A stretch of 64,000 nucleotides of DNA from an uncultured Butyricicoccus sp. (GCA_944376065.1 CALWBL010000001.1:1-64000), one strand, 5' to 3'. Shown: positions 1 through 9,150, numbered from the stretch's first letter. A program made the numbers and translations. Notes: generated by a model from the letters alone, not told the origin.

Positions 1-77
1 AATGGGCTTTCTCCTAACCAGATGGAATCTCTATTCTTTAGTTAATTTTACTTGTCCACTTTATTGACTATAGTCCA
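1..77 (+). mobile_element. 3' end of an IS3-like insertion sequence (transposase tail plus right terminal repeat)
   Basis: Seen: plus-strand frame 1 reads NGLSPNQMESLFFS and stops at 43-45. A GLSP-x-Q motif close to the stop is common at the C-terminus of IS3-family OrfB (rve integrase) proteins. It is followed by TGTCCACTTTATTGACTATA...TCCA (53-77), a terminal-repeat-like sequence with the CA-3' end typical of IS3 elements. The hsdR reading frame becomes recognisable immediately beyond 77, so 77 is the likely element boundary. The rest of the element lies left of the window. The family is inferred from these two short motifs only. Confidence 0.5.
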
Positions 78-2840
78 TCTACTTGTAATGTGGCTTTGAT
101 GTCCTCTCTGGTAGACCAATCTGTGTATTTTGCCTTGTCATCCACAATTTGTTTAATGCGTTTGGAGAGCTCAAGCATTTTATCATCGGGATACTCAAAT
201 TCAAACTTCTTGGCTACCGCCTTCAGTATATCATAGAAAGCTTTTTCTTCGTAGTCAATACCCATATCCTTAAAGGAGTTTTTCTCTTGTTTTAATGCCT
301 CCAACAACTGAGCAAGCTGTTCTGCTACATCATCAAGAACATCATTTGCAAGTGTTTCATCTCGTCTGCGGTTATTGTAATCATCTACAATTTGTTTTAG
401 ACGCTCTGAAAATTCTATGCCCATAATAATGTATGCATTCTTTTTCACTATAAGAAATTGAATCATTGGAACCGCAGAGATTAAACGCTTGTTTCATTCG
501 TTTTACAGCAGCCATAAAACGAAGTTCCAGCTCCTCACTTAATTGAACATACTCTACTGCATGTTTTAAACAGTCAAGTTGTTCTTTTGGTGTACCATGA
601 AAAAAGTTTTTGCTATTGAAATTGTGAAACATTTTCTCTAATACGTCCAGTTGGTCTTTCACAATGATAACAGCCTGTTCAACCCCTTCAAATTCATTAC
701 TTTCAAAATTGGTGTACTTTTGAAGGGCGATATTCATATTCTTCTTAATTCCAATATAATCTACAATCAAACCCTTATCTTTATTAGGATAGACACGGTT
801 TACACGGGAAATTGTTTGAATTAGTGTGTGCTGTTGAATCGGCTTATCAATATAAATTGTATCCAGTGCAGGCACATCAAACCCAGTAAGCCACATATCC
901 ACTACAATAGCAATTTTGAAATTAGACTTTATGTTTTTGAATTGGCGATCATATTCCTTGCGGTCATCCTTTGTACCAAGCATTTCATAAAGAGCTGGCT
1001 CATCATCTTTGTTTCTGGTCATGATGAGCTTTATTTTTTCAATAGGTTTTAACTCTTTTTTCTCCTTATCAGATAGCTGAGTACCATCTGGGCACACCTT
1101 TTTTACTGCCCATTCCGGTCGCATATCAATGATGATTTTATAAAGAGCATAGGCAATTTTTCTGTTAGAACATACAAACATCGCTTTACCCGCTACCGTT
1201 CCACCCTCTGCAACACGGGTTTCATAGTGGCAAATAAAATCTTCTGCAACCACCCTAAGTCTATCAGGGTCGCCAATAATGGCATCAATGTTGGCAACAG
1301 CTTTTTTGCTTTCCTCAATTTGATGATTATTTGCACCTTCCAGTGCACACCGGTCATAGTAGTCCTCAATTTCCTGTACTTTTGCCTGATCCAGTGTAAC
1401 TTTTGCAGCTCGTCCATCGTAAACCAGATTGACTGTGATTCCATCTTTAACAGATTCAGTCATGGTGTAGGAATCCACCACAACACCAAATACTTCAATT
1501 GTTCCATCTACCGGTGTTCCTGTGAAACCAACATAAGTAGCATTGGGCAGAGAATCGTGTAGATACTTTGCGAATCCATAAGAGCGTTCCACACCATCAG
1601 CAGTAACCTTTACTTTCTGATTGAGATTGATTTGACTGCGATGTGCTTCATCAGAAATACAAATAACATTTGAGCGGTCTGTCAACACCTCTAAATCCTC
1701 AGTAAACTTTTGAATGGTAGTCATATACACGCCGCCACTGGTTCTGCCTTGCAGCTCTTTACGAAGTGTATCACGAGAATCAATACTTACAACTGTTTCA
1801 TCCCCGATATACTTTTTAGAAGCAACAAACTGCTTGGAAAGCTGGTCATCTAAATCGGTGCGGTCTGTGATAATCAAAATCGTTGGACTGTGAAAATCAG
1901 CACTTTTCATTAACATACGGGTAAGAAACAGCATGGTATAGCTTTTTCCGCATCCAGTTGCTCCAAAATATGTTCCGCCTTTACCGTCACCCTCTGGTCT
2001 GCGGTGCTTCTTGATATTTTCAAATAGCTTTGTTGCTGCAAAAAACTGAGGATAGAGGCATACAATTTTGATATCTCTGTCTGAGCTATCAGGAAAATAT
2101 ATAAAGTCTTTAATAACCGCTAATAATCTATCTTTTCGGAAAAGACCACTGACCATTGTCACAAGCGAGCTAATGCCGTCCAGTTCCCTATCATCATCTT
2201 CAATTTTTCTCCACGCATAAAAGAAGTCATAAGAGGTAAAAAATGAGCCGTATTTATTATTAGCACCATCACTGATGACCAAGAAAGCGTTATATTTGAA
2301 CAGCTCAGGAATATCTCTGCGGTAACGCACAGTAAGCTGTTTGTAGGCATCCATAATGGTGGTATTTTCTCTGGTTGCACTCTTAAATTCCAAAACAACA
2401 ACAGGGATACCATTGACAAAAATAATACCATCTGGAATACGCAGCTGACCGCCAACACCCTCAATTTCAAACTGATTTACAATCTTGAAGCTGTTATTTT
2501 CCGGTTTCTCAAAATCAATGAGCTGTATATATAAATCCTTTTGAGTGCGGTCTTCTCGGTTGAAAATAAAACCGTCGCAGAGCAGTTTGCAAAATGCTTT
2601 ATTAGCTTCATAAATAGTGCCAGAAATAGATTTCAGCATAAGAAGAATGCTGTCTACTTCTGCGATAGTCAAACCATTAGCAGAATATCGACTGAGCAGG
2701 TACTGCCGTAAATCCTCTATCAGCAAAACTTCCGACCTCTCCCGATGAATTTGTTCCCCATTCAAATGAATGTAGCCTTCATCTTGAAATAACTCTATAA
2801 TTGCCATTTCCAGAGAATGTTCGTTAAAGTTTATCATCAT
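78..2840 (-). pseudogene. hsdR: Type I restriction enzyme R subunit (HsdR), broken
   Basis: HsdR is the ATP-dependent translocase and nuclease subunit of type I restriction enzymes. Seen: an N-terminal PD-(D/E)xK nuclease core (RIPDGIIF...VVVLEFKS, about residues 136-156), Walker A (GATGCGKS, about 297), DEAH box (ISDEAHRS, about 400), and a GFTGTP motif. The main frame ends near 381 with a nonsense tail, while the family C-terminal helical region resumes in another frame (ERLKQIVDDYNNR to about 78). About 80-100 residues usually found between these blocks are absent, so the junction at about 422-430 is a deletion plus frameshift. The 3' end is cut at 78 by an IS. The start is taken as ATG 2840, or 2837, behind AGGTGA; an overlapping GTG at 2846 is less likely. 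Restriction activity is probably lost. Confidence 0.85.
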
Positions 2841-2867
2841 ATTCACCTATTTTCACAATTAAATTCA

Positions 2868-3923
2868 TCACTTTAAATATGATTTCACAATTTCAACAAA
2901 TTCACCAATATCTGAAAAATAGTTAGGATATGCTTGTTTTAAATCTTTAAATGATGAAACTCTAACAAGAACAGTATCAACTTTAGATTCAGCTCTTGTG
3001 CTTTCAATTGAATTATAAACAATATTTGCATCCTCTATTTCACTTGATTTAAAATATTTAATCCTTAGCCGTCTGGTATCATAATTTAGGATTAAAATAT
3101 AGTAACCCATATGAGGATTTTTCTTAATTATCTTATTCTCGGTATCTATTGCTACACGAACACCACTCAAAAAATCAAGATAATTATTTTTAGCATTGAT
3201 ACTCTCTATTTCTGATATAATTTCATCTATATCATCAATTACATCAGGTGGAATGGGTTTTTTTTCTTGCTTTGCAAATAATGCTGACACCAAAACAAAA
3301 AATCGTTTTACATCTTCTGATCCTTGACCAGCTTTAATTGCTTGTTTTGTAAATAGTCCCATAGTTTCTACAGCTGTAGCCCATAAATGTTGCAAATGTG
3401 TCCTATATTGAATTTCTATAAGCATATTCCTGTTATATGTATCGGTAGTATCACTATGATATTCATACACTACATGAAGACTTCTATAACCAGATGGTTT
3501 TGGATTTTTAATATAATCATATTCTTTCTTTTTTAAATGCCTCTTTCTTGATTCGTCATATTTTGATTTGTATTCGTATACACTATAGATATTTGGAAGA
3601 ATAACACGACATCCTCCAAGATCCTGCATTGTCCATAAATTCATATTATTCTCTCTTGCTAATTTCTTCACAATAGAATCTAATCGTTTCAATCGTTCCG
3701 CAACAATTATATTGCTGTTCCACGAACACATACGTCGCAAATGTGTATAGATTATATGTAAAGGAAACGCATGTGCCGCTCTCCAATTGTCAACAACTGC
3801 AACAGCTTGCTTGTAATTATCTGTATCTGGATTTTCCTGCCTTATAATTTTCCCAGCGTTTACAATTTGGCTTCTTGAGTATTCAACTTTTTTCCATCGT
3901 GGTTGTTTTATTATACTATTCAT
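2868..3923 (-). CDS. RelA/SpoT-domain nucleotide pyrophosphokinase in the type I RM operon
   Basis: A 351-residue protein with a RelA/SpoT synthetase domain at about 70-190. All landmarks I can check are present: R77-x-K79 with S83 (ATP binding), D101 and R106 in MQDLGGCR (metal/catalysis), the G-loop GYRSLH 145-150 with its tyrosine, E170 in EIQYRT, and W181. There is no HD hydrolase domain and no TGS/ACT regulatory region, so it resembles a small alarmone synthetase with an extra C-terminal domain (about 240-351). ATG 3923 is chosen over the upstream in-frame ATG 4043 because AAAGGTGA precedes it and the longer form would run into hsdS. It lies 29 bp after hsdS and 28 bp before hsdR. Synthesis of (p)ppGpp or tRNA pyrophosphorylation (toxSAS type) are both possible; the defence role is inferred from context. 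Confidence 0.85.
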   Translation of the reverse strand: MNSIIKQPRWKKVEYSRSQIVNAGKIIRQENPDTDNYKQAVAVVDNWRAAHAFPLHIIYTHLRRMCSWNSNIIVAERLKRLDSIVKKLARENNMNLWTMQDLGGCRVILPNIYSVYEYKSKYDESRKRHLKKKEYDYIKNPKPSGYRSLHVVYEYHSDTTDTYNRNMLIEIQYRTHLQHLWATAVETMGLFTKQAIKAGQGSEDVKRFFVLVSALFAKQEKKPIPPDVIDDIDEIISEIESINAKNNYLDFLSGVRVAIDTENKIIKKNPHMGYYILILNYDTRRLRIKYFKSSEIEDANIVYNSIESTRAESKVDTVLVRVSSFKDLKQAYPNYFSDIGEFVEIVKSYLK

Positions 3924-3952
3924 ATATTTATCACCTTTATTTATAATAATTA

Positions 3953-5047
3953 TCAACTTGATAGCTGAGTTAAAAATATAGACTTCATGTCTTCCAGAAG
4001 TTGGATTTCTTTGACATTGCACTGAATATTTTTGTATGTGCACTTGGCTATCTCTCCAAACCTATTAAGAGACTGATCATCGGGGATAGGGATTTCAAAA
4101 GATTCAAGTTCTTGTTTGTTGATAGCTTCTCTTGTTGACCCAGATTGACCAATACCTAATAATTTTGATTTGTTATAAGCTGAACAAAGAGTAAACATAA
4201 TATAGTAACTCATGGTGATGCCCTTAATTGGACGTAAAATCATAACATGTTGATTTACTCTTGCAGGTAAAACATCATCTGGTACCATGCAACAGCGAGC
4301 CACAGATACACCTGTGATATTGAATAAAACATCATTCTGTTCTATTTTAACATTTGACAAAGCATCAGCTTGAGTTTGATTTATATGAGCTAAATCTGAA
4401 TATTCAAATCTGAAATCGAATACATTTGTACTTCTAACAAGTGAGATTCCTTCATCTATATAGGATGTTTTTCCACCTTTTGGTGTCGCACCACTACCGA
4501 TTTTTGTACAAATATTTTTCAGCGGAACATTTGGATATTGTTTATCAGAATCAATGAACATTTCTTTATAAACCGCCGATAGACTTGATATTAAATTCTC
4601 ATTTATCTTCTTTTTGAGTGCAATTCTGTCTGTAATCGTCTGATATGCCTTTACAATGCTACGCTGTTTTTCAATATCTGGAATAGGGAGTTCTACCTTG
4701 CACATTTCTTCCCAATCCATAACTTCACGAACACTTCCGTGAGATTTGAATCTTGCATATCGGTCAAAATCTGGTCTGCTAAACCATAGCATGAGATACT
4801 CTGGCATTAGCTGATTTTTGTCAATCACTTCAAAAACAGTATAAACATTGCTAACCAGTCCTTCCTCATAATCTTGTAAAAGAGCGATTCCAATTTTATC
4901 GCCACGGCGGGAGGTATCTGGAATGTATGTGAATGGAATAAATTGCTTTTGAACTGATACACCAAGCAAATTTTCTTCTTTACCCTCAACATTGCGAACA
5001 TCAACTTGTCGAATATATTGCCCTAACTGTTTATAATTCGATTTCAT
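3953..5047 (-). CDS. hsdS: Type I RM specificity subunit S (HsdS), probably with an internal deletion
   Basis: HsdS binds DNA through two target recognition domains (TRDs) joined by conserved helices and recruits HsdM and HsdR. Seen: 364 residues; TRD1 (1-155), a conserved helix with ELPIPDIEKQRSIV, TRD2 (about 180-330) beginning KNICTKIGSGATPKGG, and a closing ESFEIPIPD...FGEIAK helix. TRD1 reads FIP directly followed by FTYIPDTSRRGD; relatives usually carry about 25 more residues here (an N-x-I/V-G-T-D-x-S-x-Y segment). The short repeat ATTCCA on both sides fits a slippage-type in-frame deletion. The start overlaps hsdM by 17 bp and has AAGGAG upstream. Recognition function is uncertain. 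Confidence 0.85.
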   Translation of the reverse strand: MKSNYKQLGQYIRQVDVRNVEGKEENLLGVSVQKQFIPFTYIPDTSRRGDKIGIALLQDYEEGLVSNVYTVFEVIDKNQLMPEYLMLWFSRPDFDRYARFKSHGSVREVMDWEEMCKVELPIPDIEKQRSIVKAYQTITDRIALKKKINENLISSLSAVYKEMFIDSDKQYPNVPLKNICTKIGSGATPKGGKTSYIDEGISLVRSTNVFDFRFEYSDLAHINQTQADALSNVKIEQNDVLFNITGVSVARCCMVPDDVLPARVNQHVMILRPIKGITMSYYIMFTLCSAYNKSKLLGIGQSGSTREAINKQELESFEIPIPDDQSLNRFGEIAKCTYKNIQCNVKEIQLLEDMKSIFLTQLSS

Positions 5048-6596
5048 AACCTAACTCCTTAAAAACAGCCAATAAATCTGACTTTGACTTTTCTTCCTCC
5101 AAAAGTAGCTCTTTCAGCTCTGTCTGCAAGGTTTTCATTTTGGTGTCAAAGTCGATGTTTTCATCACGGTTGACAAACTCAATATAACGGCTTGGAACGA
5201 GTGTAAAGCCTTTTTCTGCGACCTCCTCAAAAGAAGCAGAATAGCAGAATTCCGGCACATTTTCATAAGGTTTGCCCTCTTGCTGCCAGTTGTGGTATAC
5301 GGCTGTAACTTTGGCTCTGTCCTCATCGGTCAGCTCAATATATTTTTTCTCGTAAGGGCTGCCCATCTGACGCAAATCCATGAAAAGAATTTCTTTTTCT
5401 CGGTTTCTATAATGTTTTACTTCACCGTTTTCTTCTACAACACGAGCCTTTTTATTTTTATTCAAAATCCAAAGGGTAACGCTGATATCGGTTGTATAAA
5501 AGAGATTTCGAGGTAAAATGATAATAGCTTCTACAAGGTTGTTTTCAATCAGCTGTTTGCGAATTTTCAGTTCTGTACCATCATCAGACAAAGCACCATT
5601 GGCAAGCAAAAAACCAGCCACACCATCTTGAGAAAGCTTTGAAACGATATTCAAAATCCAACCATAGTTTGCATTGCTTGTTGGTGGCACTTCGTAGCCA
5701 TTCCAACGAGGGTCGTCAGTCAGTTCATTGTCAGCTCTCCATTGTTTCTGATTAAATGGGGGATTTGCCATAATATAATCTGCTTTTAAGTCCTTATGCT
5801 GGTCATTTGTAAAGGTATTTGCAGCCATTTCACCCAAATTTGCAGATATTCCACGAATAGCAAGGTTCATTTTACATAGTTTATAAGTTGTATTGGTGTA
5901 TTCCTGCCCATAAATAGAAACTTTTTTCTTGTTACCGTGATGAGCCTCCACAAACTTCATGGACTGTACAAACATACCGCCAGAACCGCAACAAGGGTCA
6001 TATAAAATACCGTCATAAGGTTCAATAATTTCAGCAATCAGATTAACAATACACTTTGGTGTGTAGAATTCGCCCTTACCTTTACCTTCTGCCAGTGCGA
6101 ATTTGCTCAAAAAGTATTCATAAATTCTGCCAATGATATCGTTTTCTAAATCATCAGTACCAATTTTATCAATTTCATCAAGTAGTGATGCCAGTTTTGC
6201 AGTATCAATGTGAAGGCGAGAATAGTAGTTATCTGGTAAAGCTCCCTTCAAAGATGGGTTTGATTTTTCAATCGTATAGAGAGCAGTATCAATTTTCAGA
6301 GCAATATCATCTTGCTTGGCATTCTCCATTATATAACTCCAACGGCTAATATCTGGAAGAAAGAATACGTTGTCCTTGGTATAAAAAGCAACATTGTCCA
6401 AAAATTTCTCGCCGTATTTTTCTGCAATCAGCTTTCGCTGAGTTTCAAATTTATCACTTGCAAATTTCAGAAAGAACAAACTCAAAACAACATGCTTATA
6501 CTCTGCCGGTTCAACAGAACCACGGAGCTTGTCGGCACTTTTCCATAGTGCTTCTTCCATGCTGATTTCTTTTTTGGATTTCGCAGTTCTTGCCAT
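5031..6596 (-). CDS. hsdM: Type I RM DNA adenine methyltransferase subunit M (HsdM)
   Basis: HsdM methylates adenine N6 using S-adenosylmethionine, in a complex with HsdS. Seen: a 521-residue protein with an N-terminal helical HsdM_N region (1-150), the SAM-binding motif DPCCGSGGM at about 200, and the catalytic NPPF in MANPPFNQKQW at about 280. Length and motifs are normal for the family and no lesion is visible. ATG 6596 is preferred over ATG 6602 because AGGAG sits 7 nt before the former and only 1 nt before the latter. With hsdR broken, HsdM-HsdS could at most survive as a solitary methyltransferase, if the shortened HsdS still binds DNA. Confidence 0.95.
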   Translation of the reverse strand: MARTAKSKKEISMEEALWKSADKLRGSVEPAEYKHVVLSLFFLKFASDKFETQRKLIAEKYGEKFLDNVAFYTKDNVFFLPDISRWSYIMENAKQDDIALKIDTALYTIEKSNPSLKGALPDNYYSRLHIDTAKLASLLDEIDKIGTDDLENDIIGRIYEYFLSKFALAEGKGKGEFYTPKCIVNLIAEIIEPYDGILYDPCCGSGGMFVQSMKFVEAHHGNKKKVSIYGQEYTNTTYKLCKMNLAIRGISANLGEMAANTFTNDQHKDLKADYIMANPPFNQKQWRADNELTDDPRWNGYEVPPTSNANYGWILNIVSKLSQDGVAGFLLANGALSDDGTELKIRKQLIENNLVEAIIILPRNLFYTTDISVTLWILNKNKKARVVEENGEVKHYRNREKEILFMDLRQMGSPYEKKYIELTDEDRAKVTAVYHNWQQEGKPYENVPEFCYSASFEEVAEKGFTLVPSRYIEFVNRDENIDFDTKMKTLQTELKELLLEEEKSKSDLLAVFKELGYEIEL

Positions 6597-6613
6597 AATC
6601 ATTCTCCTGTTTT

Positions 6614-7516
6614 TTAGTTTTCGTTGTAGGCACGATCGAGCAGTGCCTTTGCTTTTTCGTAGTCTGCTCGATTACGAATAGTAACTTCTACATTTCCTGT
6701 TCCGTAATGTCCAATTTCGGTAGTATCCTGTGTAAAACCTTTTTCATAGTCAATCGTACTTGCATCCAGTTTCAGATACAATGTCAAATGGTTTTTCAAT
6801 ATCTCAATACATACGATGTTTTTTATCTTTTTAAATGCAACATAGTGTTTGAGCTGATTCTCAGTGATGTCATCGCCCAAACTGAGTATATAATTGCGTA
6901 TATCTTCGTACAATGTCAAAATTTCTGGTGAAGCATCATTTTTCTTTTCTATAAAGGATTTTTGTCCACCTTTTACCTTAACAATAGGTGTAAAATTGTT
7001 TTCATCATTCATATTAGCAGCAATATTCTCATTGATTTGTTCAAACATCAGCAAATCATCACCAAACTTTTTGTAGCGAATCAGCGTAATATTTCTGTTC
7101 ATCTGTTTGATGGCAGACTCATCATATTTTGTAAAATCACCAGCCACACATACAACACGGGGCATTGACCAGTCAATATCATCTGCGGCAGCCAGCCCCA
7201 GCTTTTCAATAACAATCACTTTGAAACTATCCTTATGATCGAGAAGCCAATTCAGATAAAATAGCCCCTGATTGATGACATTATCCTTTATGGAACGCTT
7301 GTATTCAAAGATAACAGGACAGTGGTTTTCATCAATACCAATACTGTCCATGCGACCGCCATCAGTTGTGCGATATTCGCTTGCAAGGAAAGTTACCCCG
7401 AAAAAGGTTTCCATATTCTGCTCAATAATGGTTTGTAACTCCTTTTCCAGCGTTACCGTACCACTTTGATACTCTTTTACATCACCTTTGATGTTGAATA
7501 GCTTAATATCAGCCAT
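6614..7516 (-). CDS. PD-(D/E)xK nuclease-like protein (DUF5655/NucS-like)
   Basis: A 300-residue protein. The N-terminal half carries a PD-(D/E)xK-like signature: a glutamate helix (KELQTIIEQNMETFF), MDSIGID, and then PVIFEYKRS (E-x-K), at about residues 25-77. The C-terminal half (about 190-300) resembles the DUF5655 domain in this family (YVAFKKIKNIVCIEILKN...LYLKLD). Such proteins often sit beside restriction or other defence genes and are sometimes misnamed transporters. It is 17 bp upstream of hsdM and overlaps the HTH gene by 8 bp, so it belongs to the same operon. A DNA-cleaving or DNA-binding accessory role is inference. Confidence 0.75.
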   Translation of the reverse strand: MADIKLFNIKGDVKEYQSGTVTLEKELQTIIEQNMETFFGVTFLASEYRTTDGGRMDSIGIDENHCPVIFEYKRSIKDNVINQGLFYLNWLLDHKDSFKVIVIEKLGLAAADDIDWSMPRVVCVAGDFTKYDESAIKQMNRNITLIRYKKFGDDLLMFEQINENIAANMNDENNFTPIVKVKGGQKSFIEKKNDASPEILTLYEDIRNYILSLGDDITENQLKHYVAFKKIKNIVCIEILKNHLTLYLKLDASTIDYEKGFTQDTTEIGHYGTGNVEVTIRNRADYEKAKALLDRAYNEN

Positions 7517-7721
7517 CTGTCTTACCTCTGTTATCCTTTGATTTGATATATTTACCAGATCTTATTTTGGCATCTACAGGCTTTGGGGTATCATCTGGAA
7601 TGGCCCACACATGACCAATTCGTATCGCAGCGTAAATGCGTCCTTCCCCACATAAAATCTGAATTCTTCTTTGAAAAATTCCCCATCTTTCTATGGTTTG
7701 GGTAATGGATAAATAAGTCAT
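7509..7721 (-). CDS. Small helix-turn-helix protein, first gene of the RM operon
   Basis: A 70-residue protein: LSITQTIERWGIFQRRIQIL (a winged helix-turn-helix of the excisionase/MerR-like type), CGEGRIYAAIRIGHVWAIP, and a basic tail with SGKYIKSK. Proteins of this pattern are very common at the head of accessory operons in Clostridia and probably bind DNA at the local promoter. It starts 47 bp downstream of a TTGATT-17-TATACT promoter, with AGGTAACTC before its ATG, and its last codons overlap the start of the nuclease-like gene. Autoregulation of the operon is an inference. Confidence 0.75.
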   Translation of the reverse strand: MTYLSITQTIERWGIFQRRIQILCGEGRIYAAIRIGHVWAIPDDTPKPVDAKIRSGKYIKSKDNRGKTDG

Positions 7722-7768
7722 GAGTTACCTGTCTTTTATTCCGTTGCAACAGTAAATCTTCACTAACA

Positions 7769-7797
7769 AGTATAGTCATCTATACGAATATAATCAA
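7769..7797 (-). promoter_or_regulatory. Predicted sigma-A promoter of the RM operon
   Basis: On the minus strand TTGATT (7792-7797), a 17-bp spacer and TATACT (7769-7774) precede the HTH gene. Four of six and five of six positions match the sigma-A consensus. It is the only good promoter seen close to the operon. Confidence 0.55.
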
Positions 7798-7824
7798 CAA
7801 TTTTATGCTCATTTTTTCCAAATT

Positions 7825-7990
7825 TCAGCAAAGATAAAGCCACCCATTGAACCTGCAATGAGTGACTTCGTCTCTATGTATTAATATTACAAATTTTCCT
7901 GCTTCTCTTCTTGCCATTTTCGTCTACCTTTCCTCTTTTATTATTGTATCAGCTCCCTCATTTTTTGTCTACTTTATTGTAACCGATCCA
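7825..7990 (-). mobile_element. Possible left-end relic of an IS3-like element
   Basis: Seen on the minus strand: a 25-bp sequence starting TGGATCGG and ending AATAAAGTAGACA (7966-7990), which matches the IS end at 53-77 at 17 of 25 positions. Then come TAGACA-17-TACAAT (7943-7971), an AAAGAGGAAAGG ribosome site, and a 30-codon frame (7825-7917) starting MARREAGKFVILIHRDE. This order (terminal repeat, promoter with its -35 inside the repeat, short leader, start codon) is typical of the left end of an IS3-family element. The frame shows no sure transposase similarity, so the identification is tentative. Confidence 0.35.
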
Positions 7991-8424
7991 GTTACCGCCC
8001 ATTATGTAGACGTGCGACTTGAACGGAAAAAGAAGTTTTGGACGCTTATCACAGCACAGTAGAAAAAGTATCTCTAGAGAAACCAAGGGAAACCGAGCCG
8101 AAAAAAGGAAAAAGTACAGCAAAGAAAAAATGCATCGAAATAGACCTTTACTGCTCTTTATAACCCTTTATACGACAGCGTGGAATTTAGACACCATTTA
8201 CGAAAAAATCACTATGAAAACAGAAGGCAAAAGAAACACCGCAACTCAAAAAACGTAATGCTTATACTGATTTTCGGCGTTTTCCTATCCCTTGACGAGC
8301 TTCTATTCATCTTGTGCGAGAGAGAAAATTTCTACTATTCTTTATTATAACATATAAAATGACAATGAATAAACACTGCCCCTTTAATTCAATATCTATT
8401 TATATTATTTATAAAACTTAAAAT
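7991..8424. other. Gene-free spacer between RM locus and SLH genes
   Basis: About 430 bp with no coding region I can support. The plus-strand frame at 8019-8258 has a very Lys/Arg/Thr-rich composition, no ribosome binding site and no domain, and I treat it as chance. The stretch is AT-rich and may be debris of the neighbouring insertion event. Confidence 0.5.
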
Positions 8425-8473
8425 AACCCCTAAAGTAGTTCGGCTATATTTTCCGTTTTCTACTTTAGGGGTT
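8425..8473 (-). terminator. Rho-independent terminator after the SLH genes
   Basis: A perfect 14-bp stem AACCCCTAAAGTAG (8425-8438) pairs with CTACTTTAGGGGTT (8460-8473) across a 21-nt loop. T-rich DNA follows on both strands, so it could act in both directions. It lies 20 bp past the stop of the SLH gene at 8494. Confidence 0.75.
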
Positions 8474-8493
8474 TTAATTATTTCAGTATAACA

Positions 8494-9150
8494 CTAATTA
8501 ATATTACCATACAAACTTATTACACGATTTAATATTGCTGCACATTGAGCACGTGTTAAACTATCATTTCCTCCATAATCTCCATTTCCATATCCTGTTA
8601 TAATGTTTATATCTACCATTAATTGAAGTGCAGCTTCTGGATATGCTCTCCAACCCTGCTCAAATTGACCATGTTTACTCTCATACTGACTTATTATATC
8701 TTCGTCAGATAATCCACTTGCTCTTAGTATAGTATAACATAATTCTTGTCTTGAAATAGGCGAATTAGGCAAAAACATTGCTCCTCCCTCATATCTATTC
8801 CAATGCACTGGAAAATATTCTCCACATTCCATTACAGCATTATAATACCATTCATTTCCATATATATCTATAAATTCATTAACATTTTTGTGTTTTACTC
8901 CACTATTATAAAAAATTTGTGCAACCTGAGCATTTGTTAAAACACCATTTGGATTAAATTTTTCACTACTTTCGCCATTCATTAGACCATAATTTACTAT
9001 AAATTGTACATCTTTATAGTACCAGTCACTAACATTCACATCAGTAAATTTACTTATTTTTTCACTATTTGAGTTTTCAAATGCATAAGCAGGTATTACA
9101 GAAAAAGTTAATGTACATGCAATAATTGCAGTTATTATACGTTTCATCAT
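8494..9150 (-). CDS. Secreted S-layer homology (SLH) domain protein
   Basis: A 218-residue protein with an N-terminal signal peptide (KR, then IITAIIACTLTFSVIPAYA with a cleavable AYA) and two to three SLH repeats: FTDVNVSDWYYKDVQFIVNYGLMNG with the T-N-A-Q-V-A-Q-I motif, a middle repeat (FIDIYGNEWYY...PISRQELCYTILRA) and a last one ending LTRAQCAAILNRVI. SLH domains bind pyruvylated cell-wall polymers. ATG 9150 is chosen because GGAGG lies 8 nt upstream; the codons before it come from the ribosome-site region. No catalytic domain is present. It sits 33 bp downstream of a second SLH gene and is probably co-transcribed with it. Confidence 0.85.
   Translation of the reverse strand: MMKRIITAIIACTLTFSVIPAYAFENSNSEKISKFTDVNVSDWYYKDVQFIVNYGLMNGESSEKFNPNGVLTNAQVAQIFYNSGVKHKNVNEFIDIYGNEWYYNAVMECGEYFPVHWNRYEGGAMFLPNSPISRQELCYTILRASGLSDEDIISQYESKHGQFEQGWRAYPEAALQLMVDINIITGYGNGDYGGNDSLTRAQCAAILNRVISLYGNIN

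Noticed and set aside
7862-8258. Plus-strand frames in the spacer right of the RM locus
   Set aside because: They have no ribosome site, odd amino-acid composition and no domain; the minus-strand IS-relic reading explains part of the stretch better.
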